Source: an uncultured Bacteroidaceae bacterium (lineage in GTDB: Bacteria; Bacteroidota; Bacteroidia; Bacteroidales; Bacteroidaceae). Taken from it: a stretch of DNA of 64,000 nucleotides. Shown here in pieces: positions 1 through 8,121 of this stretch. Every line of letters begins with the position of its first letter. The stretch's first letter is position 1. The position numbers were made by a program, and so were the translations under genes. Below the pieces are notes generated by a model. That model had not been told where the DNA came from, made no database searches, and worked only from the letters and a program-made list of their open reading frames with translations. The stretch covers positions 56,910-120,909 of the forward strand of contig CAJOLZ010000001.1 in NCBI GenBank assembly GCA_905235575.1, written 5' to 3'.

Positions 1-166
1 GAGGAGTCCACACAAACTGGTGGAACAGCAACACCGCAATCACAACAGCCAGCACACCGCCGCCTACATACAAAATCTGCTTCTGATACTTCTCCATGAA
101 CGATACCGAAGCCGCAATCCGCTGGTCCAGTTCATTCTCCTGAGACACTTTCTTCTTTTTAGCCAT
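1..166 (-). CDS. Membrane-anchored TPR-type protein, N-terminal part only
   Basis: The first 55 residues of a minus-strand gene whose rest lies beyond the window edge. The visible part starts MAKKKKVSQENELDQ, a short basic cytoplasmic tail, followed by a single hydrophobic helix at about residues 31-50 (ILYVGGGVLAVVIAVLLF). In Bacteroidota the gene divergent from recF is commonly a tetratricopeptide-repeat protein of the YfgM kind with this basic-tail-plus-one-helix start, so that is the likely identity; no repeat is visible here. The ATG is at 164-166, and a TAATTTTG -7 box at 247-254 fits its transcription. The family name is an inference; the membrane anchor is seen directly. Confidence 0.6.
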   Translation of the reverse strand, partial: MAKKKKVSQENELDQRIAASVSFMEKYQKQILYVGGGVLAVVIAVLLFHQFVWTP

Positions 167-246
167 AACTCTTTATAGTAATTTTAACATTATTCAATCC
201 ATGTCCGGGACAACCCACTTATAGCGCCGAAGCCCCAAAAACGCCG

Positions 247-254
247 CAAAATTA
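247..254 (-). promoter_or_regulatory. -7 box for the TPR-type gene
   Basis: On the minus strand this reads TAATTTTG, matching the Bacteroidota -7 consensus TAnnTTTG. It leaves a leader of about 75 bases before the ATG. No clear -33 TTTG is present at the usual 20-base distance. Confidence 0.5.
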
Positions 255-330
255 CACATTAAAAATCAGAAGACGAAATTTCCACACCATTTTTTCGCCC
301 CACCCCACACATTTTTTCCGCGAAAAGCCG

Positions 331-338
331 TAAATTTG
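331..338 (+). promoter_or_regulatory. -7 box for recF
   Basis: TAAATTTG sits 45 bases before the recF ATG. The in-frame TTG at 336-338 is part of this box, which argues against using it as a start codon. A T-rich stretch lies upstream, but there is no exact -33 TTTG. Confidence 0.6.
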
Positions 339-383
339 CAAAGACAAACACCCCAGACACCCCATCCAGACACACCTACCCCC

Positions 384-1493
384 ATGCAGCTCAACCACCT
401 CAGCATACTCAACTTCAAGAACATCCGTCAGGCCGACCTCACCTTCTCCCCCAAGGCCAACCTCATCCTCGGCATGAACGGAGAAGGCAAGACCAACCTC
501 CTCGACGCCATCCACCTCCTCAGCCTCTGCAAGAGCGCCATCGGAACCCCCGACAACCTTCTCATCAACCACGACGAGCAGCTCGCCATCCTCCAGGGCA
601 GCTACACCCACGACGACGGCACTCCCGAGACCATCCACCTAGGACTGCGACGCGGAGCGCCCAAAACACTCCGACGCGGAGCCAAGCCCTACAGACGCCT
701 CGCCGAACACATCGGACTCATACCACTCGTCATCGTCACCCCCGCCGACCAGCAACTCATCAGCGGCACCAGCGAAGACCGACGACGCTTCCTCGACCTC
801 GTCATCTCACAATACAACCGCCCCTACCTCGAGTCACTCCTCCGATACAACAAAGCCCTCCAGCAGCGCAACACCCTGCTACGGCAGCCCGCCGAACCCG
901 ACCCCGCACTCCTCAGTCTCTGGGAAGAACAGATGAGCAGCCAGGCACAGTACATCTACGAGACCCGCACCCGCTTCGTCCAAGACCTCATCCCCCACTT
1001 CGACCGCATACACCGCCTCCTCACCCAGAACAACGAGCCAGCCACACTCACCTACCAGTCGCACCTCCAGCGGCAGCCCCTCCTCCCCCAGCTCATCGAC
1101 AGCCGCAGCCGCGACCGCGCCCTCGGATACACCCTCCACGGCATCCACCGGGACGACCTCGTCATGAACCTCAACGGCCACCCCATCCGACGCGAAGGCT
1201 CACAGGGACAGAACAAGACATACCTCCTCGCACTCAAGCTCGCCCAGTGGCACCACCTGCAGCAAGCCGCCCACACCACACCCATCCTCTTGCTCGATGA
1301 CATCTTCGACAAGCTCGACGCTCAGCGCGTAGAACACATCGTCCGACACGTCACCGCCCCGCCCTATCGGCAAATCTTCATCACCGACACCAACCGTCAG
1401 GACATCCTCCACCTCGTCAGCCCCCTCACCCAGCCCTGCGCCGTATTCAACGTCACACAGGGAGAGATAACGGCCGAAGACCAAACCCTCTGA
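384..1493 (+). CDS. recF: DNA replication and repair protein RecF
   Basis: A 369-residue SMC-like ATPase that binds gapped DNA and helps RecO/RecR load RecA. It starts MQLNHLSILNFKNIRQADL, the usual RecF N-terminus. Walker A is GMNGEGKTNLLDAI near residue 31; the ABC-signature and Walker B region is at the C-terminus (EGSQGQNKTYLLALKLAQW, then ILLLDDIFDKLD). The length matches the family. The ATG at 384 was preferred over an upstream in-frame TTG at 336 that lies inside the -7 box. The stop is followed after 3 bases by the DUF721 gene, so the two are co-transcribed. Codon choice is extremely rich in C-ending codons. Confidence 0.96.
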   Translation: MQLNHLSILNFKNIRQADLTFSPKANLILGMNGEGKTNLLDAIHLLSLCKSAIGTPDNLLINHDEQLAILQGSYTHDDGTPETIHLGLRRGAPKTLRRGAKPYRRLAEHIGLIPLVIVTPADQQLISGTSEDRRRFLDLVISQYNRPYLESLLRYNKALQQRNTLLRQPAEPDPALLSLWEEQMSSQAQYIYETRTRFVQDLIPHFDRIHRLLTQNNEPATLTYQSHLQRQPLLPQLIDSRSRDRALGYTLHGIHRDDLVMNLNGHPIRREGSQGQNKTYLLALKLAQWHHLQQAAHTTPILLLDDIFDKLDAQRVEHIVRHVTAPPYRQIFITDTNRQDILHLVSPLTQPCAVFNVTQGEITAEDQTL

Positions 1494-1496
1494 ACC

Positions 1497-1787
1497 ATGC
1501 ACCGCCACACCGCCCAGCCCATTGCCGACCTGCTCCGCCAGTACCTCAGCCAGCAGCAGCTGCAGACGCCCCTCGCCGAGCACCGTCTCCTGCAGGCGTG
1601 GCCCGAAGTCGTAGGGCCCGCCGTCGCCGCCCGCACTGGTCGCATCTTCCTGCGCAACGGCACCCTACACGTCCAGATACGCAGCGCCGCGCTCCGACAC
1701 ACACTCACCCTCGCCCAGGCGCAGCTCGTCGCACAGCTCAACCGCGCAGCCCGACAGCCCGTCATCACCGCCATACACTTCTGCTGA
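1497..1787 (+). CDS. DUF721 (DciA-like) small protein
   Basis: A 96-residue protein of the DUF721 family. Its core at about residues 10-90 (IADLLRQYLSQQQLQTPL, then AWPEVVGPAVAARTGRIF and LHVQIRSAALRHTL) is the pattern of this family, whose better-studied members (DciA) interact with the replicative helicase. Members next to recF in Bacteroidota are usually this short. It begins 3 bases after the recF stop, so translation is probably coupled. A helicase-loading role for this short form is inferred from family and neighbourhood only. Confidence 0.85.
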   Translation: MHRHTAQPIADLLRQYLSQQQLQTPLAEHRLLQAWPEVVGPAVAARTGRIFLRNGTLHVQIRSAALRHTLTLAQAQLVAQLNRAARQPVITAIHFC

Positions 1788-1797
1788 AGACACAACA

Positions 1798-1852
1798 TGC
1801 TGCGACAAGCAACGCACCGTGCTGCGACAGACGTCGCAGCACGGTGCGTTTT
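1798..1852. repeat. 22-base GTGCGAC-type repeat array, 3 units
   Basis: Three consecutive units, each built around GCAnC..(G/C)TGCGAC, spaced by 22 bases. It is one of six free-standing arrays in the window (others at 18911, 48991, 52930, 55351 and 62731). It lies between two convergent genes, and its last two units form the terminator hairpin at 1811-1850. Confidence 0.85.
1811..1852. terminator. Bidirectional terminator hairpin between recF-DUF721 and the kinase fusion gene
   Basis: A perfect 18-base inverted repeat (1811-1828 and 1833-1850) with the four-base loop AGAC, followed by TT. It sits between convergent stops at 1787 and 1885. The stem is made of two neighbouring 22-base repeat units. 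Confidence 0.7.
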
Positions 1853-1884
1853 CAGTATCTCCCCAGTCCCGTTTCCCTTGCCGT

Positions 1885-4062
1885 TCAATCTCCGATGGTG
1901 TGCAGGAAGTCTTGGGCCTGCCGGAGCGTTTCGGGCTTTCCTACGTCGAGGATGCGCAGGTCGTCCTGTATGTATCCGTAGATGGGCTGGCTGGCGCAGT
2001 GCTGGAGGTAGAAGTCGATGATGCCGAACTTCTCGGGCTGTTCCTGCAGGAGGGGGAGGAGACGGGGGTGGATGACGTGTATTCCAGCGAAGGCAAGCTG
2101 TCGGCACTGCTGGGGCTGGAGGTCGGTGTGGGGGCTGCGGACTTCTCCGGTGGCGGTGTCGGTCCATCCGACGAGTCGCAGGTCTTGGTCGAAGAGGAGC
2201 TGTCGGCGCGCGGGTCGTGGGCTGACGAGGAGGAGTGCTGCGACGTCTTGTGCTGCGCTGAGGAGTGGCTGCAGGCGGGCGTTGCTGAGTATGTCTACGT
2301 TGTGGAGTAGGATGGGCTGGCGGAGGTCTCGCAGGAGTGGGAGTGCGTGGCGGAGTGCTCCTCCGGTGTCGAGGAGCTGGGTGCGCTCGTCGCTGTAGCG
2401 GATGGCGACGGGTTGGGGGTGGGCTTGGCACCAGGCTTCGATCTGGTCGGCATGGTGGTGGAGGTTGATGATGGCTTGGGTAAAGTGTTCACGGTGTAGC
2501 TTGGTGAGGAGGTGCTGAAGGAGTGGCTGTCCTGCGACGGGGACGAGTGCCTTGGGGAGGGTGTCGGTGAGCGGTCGGAGACGGGTGCCGAGGCCTGCGG
2601 TAAAGATGAAGGCTGTCTGGGGTGTGGGGAGTGTCTGATGGATGCCGAGCTCGCGGTGTATGAGGTGTATCTGTACGGGGTAGTGTTGGGCGAGGTGCTG
2701 GGCAAGGTGCTGGGCGCAATAGACGCTGCGGTGCTGCCCTCCGGTGCATCCGAAGGCAATCATGAGGTGTGTGAAGCTGCGCTGCAGGTATCGTTCGACG
2801 TGGCTATCGATGAGGGATTCGACGTGCTGGAGGTAGCGGAGAATTTCTCCGTTGTCTTCGAGAAAGCGAATGACGGGCTGGTCAAGTCCTGTGAGGTTCT
2901 TGTAGGCTTGGTATCGGCCGGGGTTATGTATGGAGCGGCAGTCGAAGACGTATCCTCCGCCGTTGGGTGTGGTATCGGCTGGGATGCCTTTGCGGTAGGA
3001 GAAGCTGTAGATGTGAATGTGGAGTTGCTGGTCGGCGGCGGGTGCCTCGGGGGGTGTCTGGTATTGTGGGAGGCCGACGAGCTGTGTGAGTATCTGTTGG
3101 AGGTAGGGATAGGGCAAAGAGTGACGGACGAGGTGTTGGCGGAGATTCTGGATGGCTGGGGGGATGCTTTGTAGGAAGTGTTGTTTGCGCTCGAAGTGTC
3201 CGCGGTATCCGTAGGCTCCAAGGACTTGTAAGAGTCGGAGCAGAACACAGAGGCTGAGGTCGGCATGGAAGCGTGGGATGTCGACTGGGATGTAGCGGCT
3301 GAGGCTGCGTAGGTAGGTGTCGATGAGTTGCTGGCGGAGGGTGTCGGGATAGTGTGCTGAGGCTTGCCAGAGGAAGCTGGCGAGGTCGTACTGGAGTGGT
3401 CCTCGACGGCCGCCTTGGTAGTCGATGATGTAGGGTTGGTCTTCGGGGCTGAGCATGATGTTGCGTGCCTGGAAGTCGCGGTGGATGAATACCTGGAGTG
3501 GGATGTCGGCGATGTCTTGGGCGAGGTGGCGGAAGTCTTCTTCGAGCCTGAGCTCGTGGAAGTCGATGCCCGAGGGTTTGAGGAAGCAGTATTTGAAGTA
3601 GTTGAGGTCGAAGAGGGCGCTGGTCTGGTCGAACTGTGGCTGTGGGTAGCAGTGGCTGTAGTCGAGGTCTCGGTCTGCTTTTATCTGTAGGTCTGGGAGG
3701 AGTTGGATGGTTCGGCTGAGGAGCTGCTGTTCTTGTGAGTTGTATTGTCCCTGGGCTTGTCGTCCTGCCTGGAGTGCGTCATAGAGTGTGCGGTTGCCGA
3801 GGTCGGTCTGCAGGTACCGGAGGCTGTCGGGGCTGGTGGCGAGGATTTGTGGTACGGGGAGTTGGTGGAGGGTGAGGTGTCGGGTGAGGTGGATGAAGGC
3901 TTGGTTTTCGTCGGCGCTGGTTCCGATGACTCCGATGACGGTTGTTCCGTCGGGTGCTGTGAGGCGGTGGTATTGTCGGTTGCTACCTGCAGTGGGCAGG
4001 GGTTGGCTTTGTGCGGGTGGGAAGCCGTAGGTCTGGGTGTATAGTTTGTGGAGCTGCTCCAT
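1885..4062 (-). CDS. Fusion: AmgK-like sugar kinase, RapZ C-terminal domain, MurU-like nucleotidyltransferase
   Basis: A 725-residue three-domain protein. Residues 1 to about 340 form an aminoglycoside-phosphotransferase-fold kinase of the AmgK type, with catalytic HRDFQARN near 190 and metal-binding IDYQGGRRG after it. About 345-480 is a RapZ C-terminal domain (LHIHIYSFSYRKGIP, then GCTGGQHRS), the part that in E. coli senses glucosamine-6-phosphate and binds RNA. About 482-725 is a sugar-1-phosphate nucleotidyltransferase (FTAGLGTRLRPLTDTLPKAL), like MurU. In Pseudomonas, AmgK and MurU are separate cell-wall-recycling enzymes acting in sequence. A MurNAc/GlcNAc salvage role is therefore likely here, but the substrate is inferred. 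The ATG at 4060-4062 follows the permease stop by 5 bases; much longer upstream frame is proline- and arginine-rich shadow. Confidence 0.85.
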   Translation of the reverse strand: MEQLHKLYTQTYGFPPAQSQPLPTAGSNRQYHRLTAPDGTTVIGVIGTSADENQAFIHLTRHLTLHQLPVPQILATSPDSLRYLQTDLGNRTLYDALQAGRQAQGQYNSQEQQLLSRTIQLLPDLQIKADRDLDYSHCYPQPQFDQTSALFDLNYFKYCFLKPSGIDFHELRLEEDFRHLAQDIADIPLQVFIHRDFQARNIMLSPEDQPYIIDYQGGRRGPLQYDLASFLWQASAHYPDTLRQQLIDTYLRSLSRYIPVDIPRFHADLSLCVLLRLLQVLGAYGYRGHFERKQHFLQSIPPAIQNLRQHLVRHSLPYPYLQQILTQLVGLPQYQTPPEAPAADQQLHIHIYSFSYRKGIPADTTPNGGGYVFDCRSIHNPGRYQAYKNLTGLDQPVIRFLEDNGEILRYLQHVESLIDSHVERYLQRSFTHLMIAFGCTGGQHRSVYCAQHLAQHLAQHYPVQIHLIHRELGIHQTLPTPQTAFIFTAGLGTRLRPLTDTLPKALVPVAGQPLLQHLLTKLHREHFTQAIINLHHHADQIEAWCQAHPQPVAIRYSDERTQLLDTGGALRHALPLLRDLRQPILLHNVDILSNARLQPLLSAAQDVAALLLVSPRPARRQLLFDQDLRLVGWTDTATGEVRSPHTDLQPQQCRQLAFAGIHVIHPRLLPLLQEQPEKFGIIDFYLQHCASQPIYGYIQDDLRILDVGKPETLRQAQDFLHTIGD

Positions 4063-4067
4063 GGTTT

Positions 4068-5273
4068 TCAGTGGATTTTGTTTTTTATCTGTCGGATGTT
4101 GATGTAGGTGAGGATGAGGGTGATGAGGAGTGCGAGGAGTATGGTTGGCAGGAGGCTGCGGGGGGCGGTCTGCGGGAAGAGGGGCTGGAGCTGATGGAGG
4201 AGGTGGCTGCGGAGGGATATGAGGAGGGCGAGGGCGAGAATGAGGACGAGGATATTGAGGAGGATGACGAGGGTCTGATAGGGTCGGGCGAGGCTGCGGG
4301 CGGTGTGTCCGAGGAGGCGGAGGGTTTGTATCTTCTGTGTGTTTTTCTGTATGAGGAGGTGGATGGAGAGGATGAGGAGGTAGATGGAGAGTAGGCTGAC
4401 GATGGTTCCGACGGCGATGACGAGTGTGGTGAGGAGGCGTAGGATGAGGATGGCTCGGCTGGTGGTGGCTGTTTCGTCGGCGGTCTCGTAGTGGTGTAGG
4501 TCGAGGTATTGGGCGAGCTGTGGGTCGGCTGGGTTGTCGGTCTGGAGTATGAGGCGGGTAGGACGAGGGGTGTCGGTGTCTTGGGTGTAGCGTTGGTTGC
4601 TCCATTGGATGAAGTCGTCGGGGACGAGGATGGTGTTGAGGCGGGTGGTGAATCCTACGACGCGTCCTTGGAGTGTCTCTTGTCTGTGGTTTCCGCGCAG
4701 TGTTATGTTGAGGTTTATCATGGTGGCGAGGTTTTCGGAGACTTTGGGTAGGGCGTGTGTCTGGGCGAAGCCGAAGTTGTAGAGGGTGAGGTAGCTTCGT
4801 GGCAGGATGATGGGTACGACGGGCTGACGGGGGTCGAAGTGCCATCTGGTGAGGTCGGTGTCGATGAAGCTGTCGGGAACGCTCTCGAAGAACATGTCGG
4901 TGGAGATGGGGGGAAGTCCTTGTCCTGAGAGGGTGCAGGTGACGTCATATCGGCTGGCGGTGAAGGGTGCGATGCGAAGAGTGAAGGGCTGTCGGCGAAG
5001 GTCGTCGATTTCGTCTTGGCTGAAAGTGGGGTCGCTTCCGAGTCCGAGTGCATCGGAGGCGGTAAGGTGTTTGTTGAGGATGAGGTATTGTGGGCTGAAG
5101 ATGCCGTCGGGCTGGGTGAGGAGTGGGCTGAGGTCGCGGTAGAGCTGGAAGGCGAGGAGTATGATGAAGATGCCGACGAGGTTGGCGAGGGTGTAGGCCG
5201 CGAGCTGGAGGGGGCTGATGTGGGCGCGGAGGAGCCGCCAGACGAGGGGCTGGGGCGAGGTATGGGTTTTCAT
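4068..5273 (-). CDS. ABC transporter permease, FtsX-like
   Basis: A 401-residue integral membrane protein. One N-terminal helix (LANLVGIFIILLAFQLY, about 27-43), a large extracytoplasmic domain, and three C-terminal helices (about 270-400, for example ILILRLLTTLVIAVGTIVSLL) give the MacB/FtsX topology. The start codon overlaps the stop of the ATPase gene by the ATGA arrangement, so the two make one transporter. Substrate unknown. Because the next gene downstream is a cell-wall amino-sugar salvage fusion 5 bases away, a link to the envelope is possible but not shown. Confidence 0.8.
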   Translation of the reverse strand: MKTHTSPQPLVWRLLRAHISPLQLAAYTLANLVGIFIILLAFQLYRDLSPLLTQPDGIFSPQYLILNKHLTASDALGLGSDPTFSQDEIDDLRRQPFTLRIAPFTASRYDVTCTLSGQGLPPISTDMFFESVPDSFIDTDLTRWHFDPRQPVVPIILPRSYLTLYNFGFAQTHALPKVSENLATMINLNITLRGNHRQETLQGRVVGFTTRLNTILVPDDFIQWSNQRYTQDTDTPRPTRLILQTDNPADPQLAQYLDLHHYETADETATTSRAILILRLLTTLVIAVGTIVSLLSIYLLILSIHLLIQKNTQKIQTLRLLGHTARSLARPYQTLVILLNILVLILALALLISLRSHLLHQLQPLFPQTAPRSLLPTILLALLITLILTYINIRQIKNKIH

Positions 5274-5914
5274 AGGCGGAGATGGTTGTCGTAGGGCAGA
5301 TTGGGGTGTTTGCCGATGCTGGTAAGGATGAGTGCTGCGGACTGTGCCCGGGCTTCGCTGAGGATTAGTTGGGCCATGAGTTGAGCGTTGTCTTCGTCGA
5401 GGTGGCTGATGGGTTCGTCGGCGAGGAGGAAGTGGAAGGGCTGACAGAAGGCTCTGATGAGGGCTACGCGCTGTTGCTGTCCGAGGCTCATGATAGCTGC
5501 AGGGGTGTTGAGCTTGTCGTGGATGTGGAGACGGCAGAACATTTCTTCTATCTGTTCCTGTGTCTTGAAATGTGTGAGGCGGTTTTTTATCTGAACGTTC
5601 TCGAGGGCGGTGAGCTCGGGGAAGAGGCGCATCTCCTGAAAGAGGATGGCGAGGCTGTGCTGTCGCAGATGGTCCCAACGGCTGGGGGTGAGGGTGCGGA
5701 TGTCGGTGTCGTCGAAGGTAATCTGTCCCTGATAGTCGGAACGCTGTCCGTAGAGGTAGGAGCAGAGGGAGGTTTTTCCTGTGCCGCTCTGTGCCTCTAC
5801 GAGGTATAGCTTTCCCCGCTGGAGTGTGATGTCTCGGTTCCAGATGTCGCTGCGGATGTCTGTCCGTTCGGCGAAGACTTGCGGCAGGAGTTGGTGGAGG
5901 TGGATGGTGTTCAT
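5270..5914 (-). CDS. ABC transporter ATP-binding protein
   Basis: A 214-residue ATPase paired with the FtsX-like permease that overlaps its end by four bases. Walker A is EAQSGTGKTSL near residue 41, the signature is MSLGQQQRVALIRAF, Walker B is FLLADEPISHLD. The start was set at MNTIHLHQLLPQ (5912-5914), which overlaps the DUF4836 stop in an ATGA junction; eight residues of upstream frame are ignored. It resembles the LolD/MacB class of small ATPases. The cargo cannot be told from the sequence. Confidence 0.88.
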   Translation of the reverse strand: MNTIHLHQLLPQVFAERTDIRSDIWNRDITLQRGKLYLVEAQSGTGKTSLCSYLYGQRSDYQGQITFDDTDIRTLTPSRWDHLRQHSLAILFQEMRLFPELTALENVQIKNRLTHFKTQEQIEEMFCRLHIHDKLNTPAAIMSLGQQQRVALIRAFCQPFHFLLADEPISHLDEDNAQLMAQLILSEARAQSAALILTSIGKHPNLPYDNHLRL

Positions 5915-7377
5915 GGCTGGATGAGATGTTGGAGCCATTGGGCTATGGGACGGTCGGTCTGGAAGATGAGTTGGAGCTGGAGCTGATGGCCTTCGGTTGC
6001 AGGTCCGTCGTTTTTTTGCATTTTGCGTTTTGCATTTTGCATTATGGGGGTGGAGGTTCCTTCTGAGAGCATCAGGGTGAGACGCGCTGTATTGGGTATG
6101 GGGCGAGACGAGGTTTCGGGTCTAAGGTGGGCAAGGAGCGAATGGATGTCGGCGGTGGCAAAGAGGCGGGTGTCGGCTGGTATGGGCTGCGCGGGTGAGG
6201 ATGTCTCGAGGCAGGCGATGGCGGCAAGGAGTGGGCTTGGGGTGAGATAGAGGCGCTTGTTGCGGACGCCGAGATGGTATGTCTTGTTGTCGGTGGTGAG
6301 GGTGAAGTCGGTGTCGCTTAGGGCTCGGAAGTTGAAGAGGGAGGACATGATTCCGTGCTGCCAGCTCGGGGCATCGTCCAGGAAGCGAGTGTCGGTGAGG
6401 GCGGCTGTGAGGAGCCAGTCGGAGGGCGCGGTGATGTAGGTAGGGAGGACTATCTGGACATCGCCGCTGATGCTACGTATCATTTTGTCGGCATCGATGG
6501 CGAGGTTGAGGGCGACGAGGGCGGTGCGAAGTGCGGGGTGGCGTCGCAGGAGGTTGAGGAGATGTTCGCCGTTGAGGTTGAGGCGCGCTGAAAGGAATGG
6601 TTCGTCGGGGGCGAGGGCGGTCGTCTCGGTGGCGATGGGCAGTGCGACCTGACCGAGGGCTTCGAGTATCTCTTGCAACGCCGGATTGTGTGCCTTGAGC
6701 GAAAGTGCGAGCTGTGCTGTATTGTCGTGGGCAGAAAGGGCGCCTGTGAGTTGGAGGTCTTCGTCGTCAAGGGCAAAGGGCAGACTTCCGACGGAAAGGC
6801 CGAGACAATGCAGCAGGGCGGCGTGGGCATAGGTGGAGATGCCGACGATGCCTTGTTCTTCCTCGGCTTGCGTCAGCAGAGGATTCTTTCGAGATGAGGA
6901 TTCCATCCATTGGCACATCTGACGGCGAAGGGTTGCGACCTCATCCTTGGAGACGGGACCTGCAGCGAGGACTCGGCGGGCATCGAAGGTCAGGAGCATA
7001 TTCTTGTACTGTGCCCACTGATAGCCGTTCTCTGACGTTAAGGCGATATCATATCCTGAGAGGAACGATTCGAGGTCTTGCTTGTCGGAGAGGGTGGCAG
7101 AGAGGCCAATCTTGTCGTCTTTCGAGAGAAAGGCATAGACGGGGCGTTGCAGATTGAGCCCTGCTCCCCTACTCTCTTTTATCTGAAACAGGTGCAGGAG
7201 GTCTTCCTCGGTCGTCTGAAGGGAAGACAGCAGTTCCTGTGGATGTATGACGGCCACGGCAGGTGCATCATCGGGAACAACGGGATGGTCTGCCCGACCT
7301 CTGGCAAAGAAGATATAAAGAACGAGAGCCACAGTCAGGAGCGCGGCACCGATGAGGAGGATGAGTTTCTTCGTCAT
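5911..7377 (-). CDS. DUF4836 family protein
   Basis: A 488-residue protein with an N-terminal membrane anchor or signal (KKLILLIGAALLTVALVLYIFF, about residues 3-24) and the DUF4836 layout: VIHPQELLSSL near 50, then a long soluble part of beta-strand-rich sequence ending LIFQTDRPIAQWLQHLI. Function is unknown; the family is confined mainly to Bacteroidota. It overlaps rsmE upstream and the ABC ATPase downstream by four bases each. A basic insert near the C-terminus (TPIMQNAKRKMQKNDGP) is encoded by an AT-rich iterated tract at 6011-6045 that looks foreign to the gene. Confidence 0.75.
   Translation of the reverse strand: MTKKLILLIGAALLTVALVLYIFFARGRADHPVVPDDAPAVAVIHPQELLSSLQTTEEDLLHLFQIKESRGAGLNLQRPVYAFLSKDDKIGLSATLSDKQDLESFLSGYDIALTSENGYQWAQYKNMLLTFDARRVLAAGPVSKDEVATLRRQMCQWMESSSRKNPLLTQAEEEQGIVGISTYAHAALLHCLGLSVGSLPFALDDEDLQLTGALSAHDNTAQLALSLKAHNPALQEILEALGQVALPIATETTALAPDEPFLSARLNLNGEHLLNLLRRHPALRTALVALNLAIDADKMIRSISGDVQIVLPTYITAPSDWLLTAALTDTRFLDDAPSWQHGIMSSLFNFRALSDTDFTLTTDNKTYHLGVRNKRLYLTPSPLLAAIACLETSSPAQPIPADTRLFATADIHSLLAHLRPETSSRPIPNTARLTLMLSEGTSTPIMQNAKRKMQKNDGPATEGHQLQLQLIFQTDRPIAQWLQHLIQP
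6011..6045. repeat. Iterated TTTTGCAT/TTTTGCGT tract inside the DUF4836 gene
   Basis: About four tandem copies of an 8-9 base TTTTGCAT-like unit in a gene otherwise rich in G and C. It adds a short lysine-rich segment and keeps the frame. Similar GCATTATG/AATTATGC words stand in the intergenic space at 48500-48516. Confidence 0.6.
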
Positions 7378-8105
7378 TCTGGTATCTGGTTTGTTATCTG
7401 CATCAAATGTACTGCCACCAGTGCTGCCGTTTCGGTGCGCAGACGGCTTCGTCCGAGACTGACGCTTCGAAAGCCGTTGGCCTCGGCAAGGCGCACTTCT
7501 TCGACACTGAAATCGCCCTCGGGCCCTACAAGAATACAGGTAGGAACGCCCGGACGCAAGAGTTCCATGAGGTACGGCTTGGAACTTTCAATGCCGATAT
7601 CGGCTGAATCATAGCAGTGGCAGATGAATTTGTCGTCTTCGGTCCGCTCTTTCACGAATCGAGAGAAGACTGTCATCTCGTTGAGAATCGGTTTCCGCGC
7701 CTTGTGACTTTGCTTCATGGCGGAAACGAAGATGCGGTCGATGCGGTCGATCTTGACGGAATGACGTTCGCTGAACTGGCAATCGACAAAAGACATCTCG
7801 TCCAGACCAATCTCTGTGGCCTTCTCTGCGAGCCATTCGGTACGGTCGTTGAGCTTCGTCGGCGCCATAGCCAGATGGAGATGTCCTCGCCACGCCGGCT
7901 CCTGTGGCATCGTTTCGAGTATCTTGTATCTGCAGTGGTGGTTCGATACGGCGGTCAGTTCGGCCCGATAGAATGTGCCTCTGCCATCCATCAGAAAAAG
8001 TTCGTCGCCAGCCTGCAGACGCAACACCTTTGTGGCATGGCGCGCTTCGTCGTCGGGCAGACAGCCCTCCATCAACGGGTCGTAAAAGAATCGAACCTCT
8101 TTCAT
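7374..8105 (-). CDS. rsmE: 16S rRNA (uracil-1498-N3)-methyltransferase RsmE
   Basis: A 243-residue SPOUT-class methyltransferase that methylates U1498 of 16S rRNA. The N-terminal PUA-like part (MKEVRFFYDPLMEGC, HATKVLRLQAGDELFLMDG) is followed by the SPOUT knot with LVGPEGDFSVEEVRLA and SLGRSRLRTETAALVAV, the diagnostic RsmE C-terminal motifs. Length is normal for the family. Its ATG is 16 bases past the nucleoside permease stop, and its end overlaps the DUF4836 start. Confidence 0.95.
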   Translation of the reverse strand: MKEVRFFYDPLMEGCLPDDEARHATKVLRLQAGDELFLMDGRGTFYRAELTAVSNHHCRYKILETMPQEPAWRGHLHLAMAPTKLNDRTEWLAEKATEIGLDEMSFVDCQFSERHSVKIDRIDRIFVSAMKQSHKARKPILNEMTVFSRFVKERTEDDKFICHCYDSADIGIESSKPYLMELLRPGVPTCILVGPEGDFSVEEVRLAEANGFRSVSLGRSRLRTETAALVAVHLMQITNQIPE

Positions 8106-8121
8106 GAATGTTATTCTTGTT

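Noticed and set aside
336..383. recF start at the upstream TTG
   Set aside because: The TTG is part of the TAAATTTG promoter box; MQLNHLSI at 384 is the normal N-terminus.
4062..4845. Long N-terminal extension of the kinase fusion frame
   Set aside because: It is very rich in Pro, Arg and His and overlaps the permease gene on the same strand; the ATG at 4062 fits the operon spacing.
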